Source of the DNA: an uncultured Bacteroidota bacterium
Lineage (GTDB): Bacteria; Bacteroidota; Bacteroidia; Bacteroidales; P3
Direction: 5' to 3'
Length of the DNA: 64,000 bases
Assembly: GCA_902774395.1 (NCBI GenBank)
Contig: CACYIK010000007.1
Span: 62,001 to 126,000 of the forward strand
Position numbers and translations under genes: made by a program. This document shows positions 39,289-48,036 of the stretch, piece by piece (position 1 is the first letter of the stretch; each line of letters starts with the position of its first letter). The notes beneath the pieces were generated by a model. It saw nothing but the letters and a program-made list of their open reading frames with translations. It had not been told where the DNA came from and did not search any database.

Positions 39289-41817
39289 TCATTCTTCCCC
39301 CTCGGGCACGTATTCGTCGTAGAGGGAGTGGTAGACTTCGTAGCGGCGCATGGAGAGTTTGCCGTTGCGGATGGTGAAGAGTCCCACGGTGAGGCTCTCG
39401 GGGGCGCCGTGCATGTGGCAGAATTCTGGACCGTCGGGACCTTCGAAGGCGATGACGGTGCCGGGGAAGTATTCGCCGCCGTCGTCGGCATTCCAGGTGG
39501 GGCCGAAGACGTTGTCGTAGTAGCCCTCTACGGGGTAGGAGTAGACCTTGCCGTCGACGGTGAAGACCTCGAGGGCCAGGGCCAACTGCGTGGTGTCTCC
39601 GTACTCTCCGATGACGGTCTTCCACGGGCCTTTGAACTGGAGGATGCCGTAGCCGTAGCGGTCGTTGTACTGCATGAGACGGCTGCGCTCCGCTTTCATG
39701 TTGTATTGCTTCTCGAGCTGTTTGATGACCTTGTCGGAGAGAGGTTTGACTTCGTCGTAGGTGGCGTTGAGGAAGATGAACTCGTGGTTGCGGAGGTAGT
39801 TGTTGGTGACGACGACCCACATGCCCCACATGCCATCTTCAGGCAGCATGTTGCCGGGGTAGGCGAAGGCGTACTTCAGACCCGGCGAGGGGATGGAGGG
39901 ACGGCTGTGGAGTTCGCCGGGGTACATGTCGTTGCCTTTGGCGTCCTTGAGGATCTCGCCGAGGTATTTGAGGGTGCAGGTCTTGCCCGACTCGGTGATG
40001 AGGTTGGTGTATTTCGCGGCGTTCTGGCGGAAGGTTTCCTGCAGCTCCCAGCGTTGGTGCTCGGCTTCGAAGTAGTCGGCGCTCTCCTCGGTCAGCACGG
40101 GTTCTTTGATGTCGCTCCAGTAGACCATCTGCATGTAGTTCGGGTTCATGATGTAGAGGAACATGGGTGGGAGGTCGGGCTCCTTCTGGTCGGAGCCGAT
40201 GGGACGCGACGGGATGTCTTTGTCGTAGGGGTTGGGGGAGAAGAAGTTCTTGCCCTGCTGGACGGCTAGGCCCATGGTACCGAGGTTCTCGGTGGGGTGG
40301 TAGACGGAGCAGTCCTTGAGCATGAACCTGGTGTCGAAGTTGAAGAGTTTGGAGTCGCCGTTGTTGGCGTAGAAACGGCAGTCGTCGAAGACGACGCCTT
40401 CGCTGTTGCGGCTCTCGATGAGGTCGTATTCCTTGTTGCTGAGGAAGTCGCAGGAGGTGAAGTGTATGCCGTTAGAGCGTCGGAGCTGCATGATGCCGTA
40501 GGTGCAGTCGTGGACACGGCATTTGCGGACGTCGAGATGGCGTGTGCCCATGACGTCGAAGCCGTAGGTGCCGCAGCCGTAGAGGTCGCAGTCGAGGACT
40601 TCGATGTTCTCGCCATTGGTGACGCCGATGACGCCGCCGGAGCAGAAGCCGTACTCGGTGTGGCCGATGGTGAGGTTCTCCACGCGGCAGTTGCGGCAGT
40701 TGATGAAGTAGAGGCAGTAGGAGTAGCGCGGGGCTACCTCGATGCTGGCGTTGCCGGCGCCGCGGATGGTGAGGTTGTCGATGTTGACGAGGTCGAGCTG
40801 CTGGCCGTCGGTCTCGCCCTCGCTGATGACGAGGGGTATCGTGCCGATGAAGTCCTCGCCCGACTGGACCCAGCGGCGGCCGGGGTTGTCGACGAAGAGG
40901 TTCTCGTTTTCGAGGATGCGTGAGAGGTTGAGGTGCACGTCCTTGGCGATGACGATGGTGCGGTTGGGACCGAGGGCGTTGAGGAACTCGAGCTCGTTGG
41001 TGACGGTGTAGGTCTGCACGCCGTTGATCTCCTCGGGGCCGCGGCCGTCTTCGGCCAGGCCGCCGGGGAACATCTCGGGCGAGAGCAAGATGTAGCGGTG
41101 CTCGTCGGGTGTGGCCTCCTCGCTCTTGATCATCTCGAGGTTGGTCTGCTCGAGGTCGTTAAGGACGACGCTGCTGTTGTCGCTGACGGGCTTGTACCAG
41201 GGCTGCTTGGAGAAGTGCTCCTGGAGGTCTTTGGACTGGAAGCGCCAGCCGTGGCGGGCGAGAATCTCGTTGCGCATGAGGCGCAGCTCTTCCTTGGGGA
41301 AGCGTGCCAGCCAGGTGGTGTTGAGGACGTAGGTGGTGATGACCTCGGACGAGGGCATCTGCTCGAGCCGGCGCTCCATGAGGGTGCAGCGCTGCAGGTC
41401 GGCGTCGAGGAAGAAGTCCATGGTCCAGACGGCGTCGCCCTTGGCGTTGAGGAAGACGAGGTAGTGGGCTACGCGGTCTTTATAGCGTACCTTGACCTTG
41501 GAGAACTCGTTGGTGCGCAGAGCGATGGCGCCTTTGCGGGAGAAGACGGAGTAGTCGTTCGATTCTTCGTTCCAGGTGAGGCTGATGCTGTATTCGTTGC
41601 CCTTGATGTCTTTGCCGACGAGGTCGGCGGCACCGCTGCTGAAGGTGGTGGCGGTATAGAAGACGGCGCCGTCCCAGAACTTGTCGCCGTTCTGGATGGG
41701 CTGGGCGGTGCTAATTGAAAATTGAAAAATGAAAAATGAAAATAAGAGGGTGAGGAGGATTAGGGAGTGAAAGGGAGTGAAGGGGAGTGAAAAGGAGTGA
41801 AAGGACAAATGTTTCAT
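39289..41817 (-). CDS. Secreted YARHG-domain protein with parallel beta-helix
   Basis: 842 aa. The signal peptide (MKHLSFHSFSLPFTPFHS, then LILLTLLFSFFIFQFSI) is almost wholly encoded by repeats. Residues about 175-215 match a YARHG domain (LRLMRNEILARHGWRFQSK, then WYKP). Residues about 290-500 form a right-handed beta-helix (NIDNLTIRGAGNASIEVAP, NCRNCRVENLTIGHTEYGF, TRHLDVRKCRVHDCTYGIM). The C-terminal part has Trp-rich beta modules. It is probably an extracytoplasmic protein; beta-helices often bind or cleave polysaccharides but no catalytic residues are evident. First-listed of four secreted-protein genes on this strand. Confidence 0.85.
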   Translation of the reverse strand: MKHLSFHSFSLPFTPFHSLILLTLLFSFFIFQFSISTAQPIQNGDKFWDGAVFYTATTFSSGAADLVGKDIKGNEYSISLTWNEESNDYSVFSRKGAIALRTNEFSKVKVRYKDRVAHYLVFLNAKGDAVWTMDFFLDADLQRCTLMERRLEQMPSSEVITTYVLNTTWLARFPKEELRLMRNEILARHGWRFQSKDLQEHFSKQPWYKPVSDNSSVVLNDLEQTNLEMIKSEEATPDEHRYILLSPEMFPGGLAEDGRGPEEINGVQTYTVTNELEFLNALGPNRTIVIAKDVHLNLSRILENENLFVDNPGRRWVQSGEDFIGTIPLVISEGETDGQQLDLVNIDNLTIRGAGNASIEVAPRYSYCLYFINCRNCRVENLTIGHTEYGFCSGGVIGVTNGENIEVLDCDLYGCGTYGFDVMGTRHLDVRKCRVHDCTYGIMQLRRSNGIHFTSCDFLSNKEYDLIESRNSEGVVFDDCRFYANNGDSKLFNFDTRFMLKDCSVYHPTENLGTMGLAVQQGKNFFSPNPYDKDIPSRPIGSDQKEPDLPPMFLYIMNPNYMQMVYWSDIKEPVLTEESADYFEAEHQRWELQETFRQNAAKYTNLITESGKTCTLKYLGEILKDAKGNDMYPGELHSRPSIPSPGLKYAFAYPGNMLPEDGMWGMWVVVTNNYLRNHEFIFLNATYDEVKPLSDKVIKQLEKQYNMKAERSRLMQYNDRYGYGILQFKGPWKTVIGEYGDTTQLALALEVFTVDGKVYSYPVEGYYDNVFGPTWNADDGGEYFPGTVIAFEGPDGPEFCHMHGAPESLTVGLFTIRNGKLSMRRYEVYHSLYDEYVPEGEE
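41715..41808. repeat. Repeat tracts encoding the signal peptide of the YARHG protein
   Basis: TTGAAAAATGAAAAATGAAA units (about 41717-41745) encode the hydrophobic core FSFFIFQFS, and GGGAGTGAAA units (about 41762-41803) encode the n-region HSFSLPFTPFHS. Confidence 0.88.
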
Positions 41818-41853
41818 GATTCAAATTATTTTAATGAATACCTTCTTTTCTAT

Positions 41854-41912
41854 AACCATTAATCATTAACCATTAATCATTAATCATTAACCGTTAATCA
41901 TTACTCATTACT
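41854..41912. repeat. ATTAATC/ATTAACC heptad array
   Basis: Eight 7-bp units (ATTAATC, ATTAACC, GTTAATC, ATTACTC) lie between two secreted-protein genes and reach the stop codon of the downstream-listed gene. Confidence 0.9.
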
Positions 41913-43017
41913 CGGCGTAATCGGAGAGGGATTTGTTCTTGGAGAGGTCGATGGAATGCCAGATGCGTTCGAAGGAGACGTAGGAGCCGATGCCACTCAT
42001 CGCTTTCAGATAGGCCTCTTCGTCGCAGGCCTTGTCGTTGACGGAGTAGCCGCTCTCGCTGTCGATGAGTTCTCCTTTCATGTTGTACTGGTTCATCCAG
42101 GTGGTGCGGCAGACGGGACGGCTGTCCTTGATGAGGCAGAACTCGCCGCGTGCGCATCCTGTGCCGCAGCCGCCTTGCGAGGCCACGCCATGTTCGAAGA
42201 TGTCGAGGGTGGTGAAGGGGTCGGTGCGTACCAGCAGCACGGGTTTGCCGTCGGCGAGGGAGAAGACGACATCGTAGAAGTCGTCGAGGGTGTGTAGCTG
42301 GACCTCGAATTTGCCGTCGAGGTCGACATCGATGAGGGCATACCTGTCGAACAAGACTTCGTCACCGATTTCAGAGGCGGCAATCATGTCGTTCAGGTAC
42401 TTGTAGATGTTGAAGGTCTCGCCGTATTTCTTGTCGATCTTCTCGTGGGTACGGGTGTAGATGAAGGTGAGGAGGTCGTCTTTCTCGCTCACATTGCTGA
42501 GGTCTTTGCCGGAGAAGGAGATGCGGAAGTCGTCGACATACCAGTCGCCGCGCTCGAAGACGAGGTTGAGGATGACGCGGTGGTTGCGGAAGTTGTGGAC
42601 GGTGAGCTCGACATCGGCCGTGGCTTCTTTGATGTCCTTGATGTCTTTGATTTTGTAGCTCCATTTGGGGTCGATGTCCTGTCCGACGGCCCAGTGGTCG
42701 TAGTCGCGGTAGACGTAGCCCATCTCGTCGCTGAGTTTGCCGGCCTGGGCGTCGAGCATCAGGTAGTGGGCCGAGCAGAAACGCATGTCGTCTTTGTATT
42801 TGAGTATGGTGTCGATGCGCTGTGCGATGTACTCGGGCGTGTGACGGATGGAGTCCTGCTGTGCGTCGAGGACGATGTCGGCCGCGATGGAGTCGGCAGT
42901 TCCGTTATTCTCTGTGTTGCCGCCACAGGAGGTGAGGAACAAGGCGGCGGCTAGAAGTAGGGAGTGAAAGGGAGTGAAAGGGAGTGAGAAGGAGTGAAAG
43001 GACAAATGATTTTTCAT
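41908..43017 (-). CDS. Secreted lipoprotein of unknown function
   Basis: 369 aa with lipoprotein signal MKNHLSFHSFSLPFTPFHS followed by LLLAAALFLTSC (Cys about residue 31). The mature part is acidic with an alpha/beta segment VELTVHNFRNHRVILNLVFERGDWYVDDFRI that resembles DUF3828-like or NTF2-like domains (weak), and a Cys-rich stretch GGCGTGCARGEFCLIK near residue 285. The n-region of the signal is encoded by GGGAGTGAAA repeats. It belongs to a run of four envelope genes; no enzymatic motif is seen. Confidence 0.8.
   Translation of the reverse strand: MKNHLSFHSFSLPFTPFHSLLLAAALFLTSCGGNTENNGTADSIAADIVLDAQQDSIRHTPEYIAQRIDTILKYKDDMRFCSAHYLMLDAQAGKLSDEMGYVYRDYDHWAVGQDIDPKWSYKIKDIKDIKEATADVELTVHNFRNHRVILNLVFERGDWYVDDFRISFSGKDLSNVSEKDDLLTFIYTRTHEKIDKKYGETFNIYKYLNDMIAASEIGDEVLFDRYALIDVDLDGKFEVQLHTLDDFYDVVFSLADGKPVLLVRTDPFTTLDIFEHGVASQGGCGTGCARGEFCLIKDSRPVCRTTWMNQYNMKGELIDSESGYSVNDKACDEEAYLKAMSGIGSYVSFERIWHSIDLSKNKSLSDYAE
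42958..43005. repeat. GGGAGTGAAA repeat tract encoding a lipoprotein signal n-region
   Basis: Four GGGAGTGAAA / GAGAAGGAGTGA units translate on the minus strand as FHSFSLPFTPFHS. Confidence 0.88.
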
Positions 43018-43023
43018 GACTGT

Positions 43024-43052
43024 TATTTTTTACTTTTTACTTTTTACTTTAA
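43024..43052. repeat. TTTTTAC heptad tract at the 3' end of a secreted-protein gene
   Basis: Three to four TTTTTAC units end at the C-terminus of the 276-aa gene, whose last residues (FKVKSKK) are encoded by them. Confidence 0.8.
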
Positions 43053-43860
43053 AATATACGCCGGTGACGTTGTCCCAGCGGCCGTTGCACATGGCGGTCT
43101 CGGGGTCTTCTGTCAGGTTCTTGATGACCACGAAGTCAGTGAAGAAATGGACGCTGATGGAGTAGCCGCATTCGTTGGCATTGTCATAGTTGAAGTTGTT
43201 GTAGGTGTATGCTATCAGTTCGGCGGGCCGGTCGGCGGCGCTCTTGAGGTAGGAGCCTTGCAGCTTGTTGATGACCTCGAAGCGCACCTTGTGGTCGCCT
43301 GCCAGGCGGAAGGTGGCGTGGCCCTCCTTTAGGGTGTTCGACGTGCGGTCCCACTGGTGGAAGGCATACTCGCCGTCGATGGCTTCCTCTTTGGCATAGT
43401 CCCAATGGCTGTTGGAGGATGTCCCGATGTACTCCATGTTCTTCATCTCGTAGACCTGTCCGCTCTTGGGGTTGGTCCAGGAGCCTGAGGTGATGATGGG
43501 CTCGTTGTAGGTGGTGTCGTCGATGGCCAGGCGGAGGCAGCCGGTGACGGTGCCGTCGGCCGAATACTCGTCGAGGAAGTACTCGTCGCCGCTCCATGTC
43601 CCCACCAGCAGGATGGGTTTGGGGTTCTTCCTGCCGAGGTAGATGATCTCGCCTACGGCGACACCGTCGTCGTTGACGGCGAAGTCGATGGAGACGTTAA
43701 TCTTGTTGCCCAGGGTGCCCTCGAAGCGGAAGTCGGCGATGACATCGGCCCGGCAAAATGAAAAATGAAAAATGAAAAATGAGAATAGGAGGATGGAGAG
43801 GGGGGAGTGAGAGGGAGTGAAGGGGAGTGAGAGGGAGTGAAAGGACAAATGATTTTTCAT
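43030..43860 (-). CDS. Secreted protein of unknown function, 276 aa
   Basis: The signal peptide [20 protein letters not shown] followed by LSILLFSFFIFHFSFCRA is entirely repeat-encoded. The mature part is beta-rich with repeated Trp/Gly/Asp pattern (ILLVGTWSGDEYFLDEYSAD, ITSGSWTNPKSGQVYEMKNM) suggestive of a lipocalin-like or beta-barrel domain. No enzyme motif is seen. It sits between two other secreted proteins on the same strand, with 12-23 nt gaps, so the cluster is probably one transcript. Confidence 0.8.
   Translation of the reverse strand: MKNHLSFHSLSLPFTPSHSPLSILLFSFFIFHFSFCRADVIADFRFEGTLGNKINVSIDFAVNDDGVAVGEIIYLGRKNPKPILLVGTWSGDEYFLDEYSADGTVTGCLRLAIDDTTYNEPIITSGSWTNPKSGQVYEMKNMEYIGTSSNSHWDYAKEEAIDGEYAFHQWDRTSNTLKEGHATFRLAGDHKVRFEVINKLQGSYLKSAADRPAELIAYTYNNFNYDNANECGYSISVHFFTDFVVIKNLTEDPETAMCNGRWDNVTGVYFKVKSKK
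43758..43850. repeat. AAAAATG and GGGAGTGA tracts encoding a complete signal peptide
   Basis: AAAAATGA units (about 43758-43787) encode the hydrophobic core SFFIFHFSF, and GGGAGTGAGA/GGGGAGTGA units (about 43800-43846) encode the n-region. Confidence 0.9.
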
Positions 43861-43883
43861 GGTGTATAATCTTTAATAGCCCT

Positions 43884-45083
43884 TTATTTTACAAACTTGC
43901 TGCCGTCCCAGGTGAGCTTCTTCGTCACCTTGCCTTTGTCGGTCTGGAAGACGAACTCGATGGTCTTGCCCTGGCGGGGCAGGTTGCGGTAGGAGCCGGT
44001 GGTGCCGTCGGGGGCTTCCACCTGGTCGCCCAGTTCGAAGGCATACTTGAAGCTGAGCTTGTGGCTGTCGTTGTCGTACCAGTAGAAGGTGAGGCCTGTG
44101 AGCTCGGTGTCGACGGGACGCCCGTTCACGAGTACCGACACGTTCTCGCCCACCAGCTTGTGCTTGCCGTCGGCGCAGTTCCAGTAGCAGTACTCGATAT
44201 ATACCTCCTCGCCCTCGTCGAATGTGGCGTCGTAGCGTACATATCCGTTCTTGGTGTCGACGGTGATGCGTCTGTCCTTAGGCAGGGCTTTCCCGCTGAG
44301 GTGCTTTTCCCATACAGAGGCCATGGCGCCGAGGGCTTCGCCGAGACCCTCGCGCGAGAGGATGGCGGAGACGAAGTCGCTGATTTCAGGCTTCTTGCCT
44401 TTGAAGGGTACGACGAAGGAGTCGTCTTGCGACTCGCCGAGCTTTTCCATCAGATGGTGGGCGAGGTCGACCTTGTCGAAGACAGGCTGCATACCGTTCC
44501 AAGGGAAGTGGTGGGCGTAGATGAGGGGCAGGTCGTACTCGATGATTCGCAGCTCCTTGCCTTCTTGAGGGAGCCAGTGAGAGATCTGGCTGCCGGCGCT
44601 CTTGCGGTGGAAGTTGGAGAGGATATTGGGCTCGGGGGTCAGACGTTTGGCCTGTGCGTCGTAGTCGTAGAAGCACACCACCTCGAGCTCGGGGTCGGTG
44701 GGCTTGCCTATCATGACGGCGAAGAGCTTGTGGCCGTTGCTGCGGTTCCAGATGCAGGCCTGCATGTAGAGGCCGTCGGTGCCGCCGTTGTCGACTTCGG
44801 CGTAGCCGTTGGTGGCGTCGATGGTCACATAGTAGCCCGCCTCGGGGTCGAGGACCTTGTGGTCGAGTCCCTGCTCCATCACGCTGCAGGCGTCGCGGGT
44901 GACGTAGGTGGGCCAGGTCTGGTGGAAGGCCTCCAGCAGGATGCCTATGCTGCCGTTGACGACATTCTCGATGGGCTTGGTCTTCCATCCCTTCTCGATG
45001 TCGTCGATAAAGACATCTTTTTGCTGCGCTTGCAGGCTGGTGCCTGCTGCCAGCATCAACAAGGTGATAAGGATTTTTTTCAT
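43884..45083 (-). CDS. Secreted protein of unknown function, 399 aa
   Basis: Signal peptide MKKILITLLMLAAGTSLQAQ with normal, non-repeat coding. The mature protein has two similar-looking halves, each with a YVTIDATNGYAEVD / ITVDTKNGYVRYD segment, a following strand that ends in CIWNRSNGHKLFAV / CYWNCADGKHKLVG, and a LEVVCFYDYDAQAKRL / LTGLTFYWYDNDSHKL segment. This indicates an internal duplication. No known enzyme motif is present. It is the promoter-proximal gene of the four-gene secreted cluster. Confidence 0.82.
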   Translation of the reverse strand: MKKILITLLMLAAGTSLQAQQKDVFIDDIEKGWKTKPIENVVNGSIGILLEAFHQTWPTYVTRDACSVMEQGLDHKVLDPEAGYYVTIDATNGYAEVDNGGTDGLYMQACIWNRSNGHKLFAVMIGKPTDPELEVVCFYDYDAQAKRLTPEPNILSNFHRKSAGSQISHWLPQEGKELRIIEYDLPLIYAHHFPWNGMQPVFDKVDLAHHLMEKLGESQDDSFVVPFKGKKPEISDFVSAILSREGLGEALGAMASVWEKHLSGKALPKDRRITVDTKNGYVRYDATFDEGEEVYIEYCYWNCADGKHKLVGENVSVLVNGRPVDTELTGLTFYWYDNDSHKLSFKYAFELGDQVEAPDGTTGSYRNLPRQGKTIEFVFQTDKGKVTKKLTWDGSKFVK

Positions 45084-45125
45084 GGCTGTTTTGATTTTGG
45101 TTGAACCCTTGTCCTACAAAAAAAG

Positions 45126-45166
45126 CTCAAGTACTCACGCATTCAAGCAATCAAGCACTCAAGCAT
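45126..45166. repeat. TCAAGCAA-type tract between secreted cluster and tRNA-Gln
   Basis: CTCAAGTACTCACGC then ATTCAAGCAATCAAGCACTC with a period near 8 bp; non-coding here, but the same family is translated in uvrB and the FAD oxidoreductase. Confidence 0.75.
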
Positions 45167-45177
45167 CTTTTTTTTGT

Positions 45178-45247
45178 TGTCCCACCAGGACTCGAACCTG
45201 GGCAAGCAGAACCAAAATCTGATGTGCTACCATTACACCATGGGACA
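45178..45247 (-). tRNA. tRNA-Gln (anticodon TTG)
   Basis: Read on the minus strand, TGTCCCA (acceptor) is followed by a D arm GTG-TAATGGTAG-CAC, an anticodon arm with loop TTTTGGT, a T arm CCAGG-TTCGAGT-CCTGG and TGGGACA closing the acceptor. Anticodon TTG reads CAA. The variable loop is short (4 nt) and the first anticodon-stem pair is mismatched, otherwise normal. CCA is not encoded. Confidence 0.95.
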
Positions 45248-45275
45248 ATCACTTTCTTTCTCTCGAAAAAGCGTG

Positions 45276-45307
45276 CAAAAGTACGCGTTTTTTCCGATAT
45301 GGCCAAA
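45276..45307 (-). promoter_or_regulatory. Promoter for tRNA-Gln
   Basis: On the minus strand TTTG (45304-45307), a 20-nt spacer containing CATATCGGAAAAAACGCG, and TACTTTTG (45276-45283) fit the Bacteroidota consensus. The tRNA begins about 29 nt after the -7 box. Confidence 0.88.
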
Positions 45308-45330
45308 TTTATTTTTTATCCGACTGAGAA

Positions 45331-46113
45331 TCAATTTTTATTTGAAAGGTATAAGATTCTGTATACGACTGCGTATGCTGTACGCAGGGCCGATATAGAG
45401 ATACTTAGGTAGCTTGGCCAGTCCTCGTTGCGCCAGGCTTCGCGCTTGCGCTTTTCCGTGGGCTCGACATAGATGATGTCGTTCTGCTGGAGGTAGTAGT
45501 AGGGCGAGTCGAATATCTCCTTGCGGGTGAGGTCTACGGTGTCGACAGTCTCGGAGTCGACGCCGGTGCGTATCACCAGGACTTTGGTGCGGAGGCCGTT
45601 GATGGTCACGTCGCCCGCCTGCGCCAGCGCCTCGAAGATGGTCAGGCGGCTGCCGTCGGCCTCGATAAGTTTGGGCTCTGCCACCTCGCCGATGACCGTG
45701 ACATGGAAGTTCAGCAGGTTCACCGTCACCACGGGGTCGGTGACATAGCCCTCCTCGATCAGGCGCGACTCAATCTCGCGGGCCAGCTGTGCGCGGGTCT
45801 TGCCCCCCGCCTGCAGGCGCCCCAGCATGGGGAACATGATCTGTCCCGTTTGCGACACGAGGTAGCCTTTGACATCCCCTGAAGAGTAGTACAGCTTGTT
45901 GCTCTCCTCGTTGAAATGCTTCACCGAGGCGGGGTTCTGGCTGCTCACGGAGATGTACAGCTGGTCGTTGGGGAAGATGGTGGCGTCGAAGTTGTTCGTG
46001 ATGGGCATCGGCGTGTTGTGAGGCGCATCGGCGACATAGAGATAACGCTCATTGCTCCCACAGCTGATGAGGAGCAGGGAGGTGAGGAGTACGGATGTTA
46101 GGAGGCGTCTCAT
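45331..46113 (-). CDS. Orphan Wza-like polysaccharide export lipoprotein
   Basis: 260 aa from the ATG at 46113 (MRRLLTSVLLTSLLLISC, lipobox Cys at 18). A Poly_export domain follows (NDQLYISVSSQNPASVKHF, KGYLVSQTGQIMFPMLGRLQ) and then an SLBB domain (NFHVTVIGEVAEPKLIEADGS, LTIFEALAQAGDVTINGLR, QQNDIIYVEPTEKRKRE). Wza-type proteins form the outer membrane export channel for capsule or exopolysaccharide. The C-terminus ends in a short amphipathic stretch (YLSISISALRTAYAVVYRIL) that may be the membrane-spanning helix. No Wzc kinase, glycosyltransferase or flippase is nearby, which is unusual. It follows the acyl-CoA synthetase by 28 nt. Confidence 0.9.
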   Translation of the reverse strand: MRRLLTSVLLTSLLLISCGSNERYLYVADAPHNTPMPITNNFDATIFPNDQLYISVSSQNPASVKHFNEESNKLYYSSGDVKGYLVSQTGQIMFPMLGRLQAGGKTRAQLAREIESRLIEEGYVTDPVVTVNLLNFHVTVIGEVAEPKLIEADGSRLTIFEALAQAGDVTINGLRTKVLVIRTGVDSETVDTVDLTRKEIFDSPYYYLQQNDIIYVEPTEKRKREAWRNEDWPSYLSISISALRTAYAVVYRILYLSNKN

Positions 46114-46141
46114 GGTGATTCTATTATTATTTACCCAATTC

Positions 46142-48001
46142 TCAGTTTTTCTTCTGCCACGGCATGGTGGGGAGGTCGATGGACTTGAAGGCCGAGAAGA
46201 AGGCGTTGGAGGAGGTCTTCTCCTTGCCATAGATGTCGGCGATGAGGTCCTTGTATTTCTCCATCAGCGGTGCACGGCGCAGCTTCAGGGTGGGGGAGAG
46301 GAATCCGTTGTTGGGGTTCCAGTCGTCCACCACGAGGCGGAACAGCTTGATCTGCTCATGCGGCGCCAGCGTCTTGTTATAGCCGTCGAGCACTTTGCGG
46401 AACTTGTCGTGCACTTGGGGCAGTGAGATGAGCTCCGCATTGTCGCGGTAGTGCAGCTTGTACTTCAGCGCCCAGAAGTGGAGGGTGTTGAAGTTGGGGC
46501 TGATGATGGCGGCGGCGCATTTCTCGTTCTCGCCGATGACCATCACCTGCTCGATGTATTCGCTTCCGCGCAGCATGTTCTCTATCAACTGCGGTGCCAC
46601 ATACTTACCTGCCGAGAGTTTGAAGATGTCTTTCTTACGGTCGGTGATCTTCAGGTATTTGCCGTCGACCATCGTACCGATGTCGCCTGTATGGAACCAG
46701 CCGTCGGGCTCGATGACCTGGGCGGTGTATTCGGGGTCTTTGTAGTAGCCCATCATCACATGCGGTCCGCGGGTGAGGATTTCGCCGTCGTCGGCGAACT
46801 TCACCTCCACGCCACTCAGGATAGGTCCTACGGTGCCGATGCGCACCATCTTGTGCGCGGGGTCGTTGACGGCGATGACCGGCGAAGTCTCGCTCAGACC
46901 GTAGCCCTCGTAGATATTGATGCCTGCGGCGGCGAAGACGCGTATCATGTCGGGCTGTATCGACGACGAACCCGTGATAATCACCAGGTGGTTGCCGCCG
47001 AATTTCTCGCGCCAATGGCAGTAGACCAGCTTCTCCAGGATGTGCTGGCCCAGCATGTAGAAGGGTGAGAACTTGCGGAGGCCGGTGTAGTCGTAGTGGC
47101 GGCCGTGGCGGAAGGCCCAGTCGTAGATTTTTTTCTTGATGCCCGTGAAGTCCTTGCCTGCGGCATACATCTTGTCGTAGATCATCTCCAGCACGCGCGG
47201 CACGGCGCAGAAACCATGGCCTTTGATTTCCAGCATGTTCTGCTGGATAGTGCCCAGGTTTTCCGCATAGTAGATGCTTACGCCGAGGTATTGGAAGTGG
47301 TAGTTCAGCGAACGCTCGTAGATGTGGTTCAGCGGAAGGAAGCTCAGCACGCGGCAGTTGCTGCCCAGGATTTGCACCTGCGAGTGCGCCAGAAAGTTGC
47401 TGCAGAGGTTCTTATGGCTCAGCATCACACCTTTGGGCATGCCGGTGGTGCCGCTGGTGTAGATCATGGTCATCCACTGCTCTGGCTTGATTTCGCGTTT
47501 GCGGCGCTCAATCTCCGACATCCATTTGTCGCGGTTGGCGATACCCAGCTTCAGGATTTCCAGCGTGCGGTGTTCGCCGTCGATGCTCGCCAAGGTGTAA
47601 ACCTGCGGCATCGGGTCCAACTGTTCCAGTGCCGGACGCAGACGTCCCAGCAGCACTTTCGTGCTGACAAATACTGCCGCCGCTTCGCTGTGCTTCAGGA
47701 TGTGCACATAGGCATCGGTGTTCAGCGTGGGATAGATGGGTACGTGAATCATGCCGCACATGGCCAGGGCCATGTCGATGAAGTTCCACTCGGGGCAGTT
47801 GCCGCTCATCGTCACCACTTTGTCGCCCTCTTTCAGTCCCATCTCGCAGAGACCATAGGCCAGATAATGAGCGTATTTATAATAATCGTGCGAGCTATAT
47901 TTTACCCACTCGCCGTTCACTTTACCCGCCAGGATGTCGTCCTTGGGATACTGCTCCACGAGGTGGTCCAGCAGGTCGAAAGTGCGTGTGATTTCTACCA
48001 T
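46142..48001 (-). CDS. AMP-binding long-chain acyl-CoA synthetase (second paralog)
   Basis: 619 aa. Motifs: IYTSGTTGMPKGVMLSH (about residues 178-194), LPLNHIYERSLNYHFQY, YEGYGLSETSPVIAV (about 360-375), GWFHTGDIGT and ITDRKKDIFKLSAGKYVAPQ. It activates fatty acids to acyl-CoA. It shares the same architecture with the synthetase at 5707 but differs in sequence enough to be an old duplication. A good promoter lies 36-66 nt upstream. It may be co-transcribed with the Wza-like gene. Confidence 0.92.
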   Translation of the reverse strand: MVEITRTFDLLDHLVEQYPKDDILAGKVNGEWVKYSSHDYYKYAHYLAYGLCEMGLKEGDKVVTMSGNCPEWNFIDMALAMCGMIHVPIYPTLNTDAYVHILKHSEAAAVFVSTKVLLGRLRPALEQLDPMPQVYTLASIDGEHRTLEILKLGIANRDKWMSEIERRKREIKPEQWMTMIYTSGTTGMPKGVMLSHKNLCSNFLAHSQVQILGSNCRVLSFLPLNHIYERSLNYHFQYLGVSIYYAENLGTIQQNMLEIKGHGFCAVPRVLEMIYDKMYAAGKDFTGIKKKIYDWAFRHGRHYDYTGLRKFSPFYMLGQHILEKLVYCHWREKFGGNHLVIITGSSSIQPDMIRVFAAAGINIYEGYGLSETSPVIAVNDPAHKMVRIGTVGPILSGVEVKFADDGEILTRGPHVMMGYYKDPEYTAQVIEPDGWFHTGDIGTMVDGKYLKITDRKKDIFKLSAGKYVAPQLIENMLRGSEYIEQVMVIGENEKCAAAIISPNFNTLHFWALKYKLHYRDNAELISLPQVHDKFRKVLDGYNKTLAPHEQIKLFRLVVDDWNPNNGFLSPTLKLRRAPLMEKYKDLIADIYGKEKTSSNAFFSAFKSIDLPTMPWQKKN

Positions 48002-48036
48002 GTTTAGAATAGTTGTTTAGTATCGTTTTAAAAATG

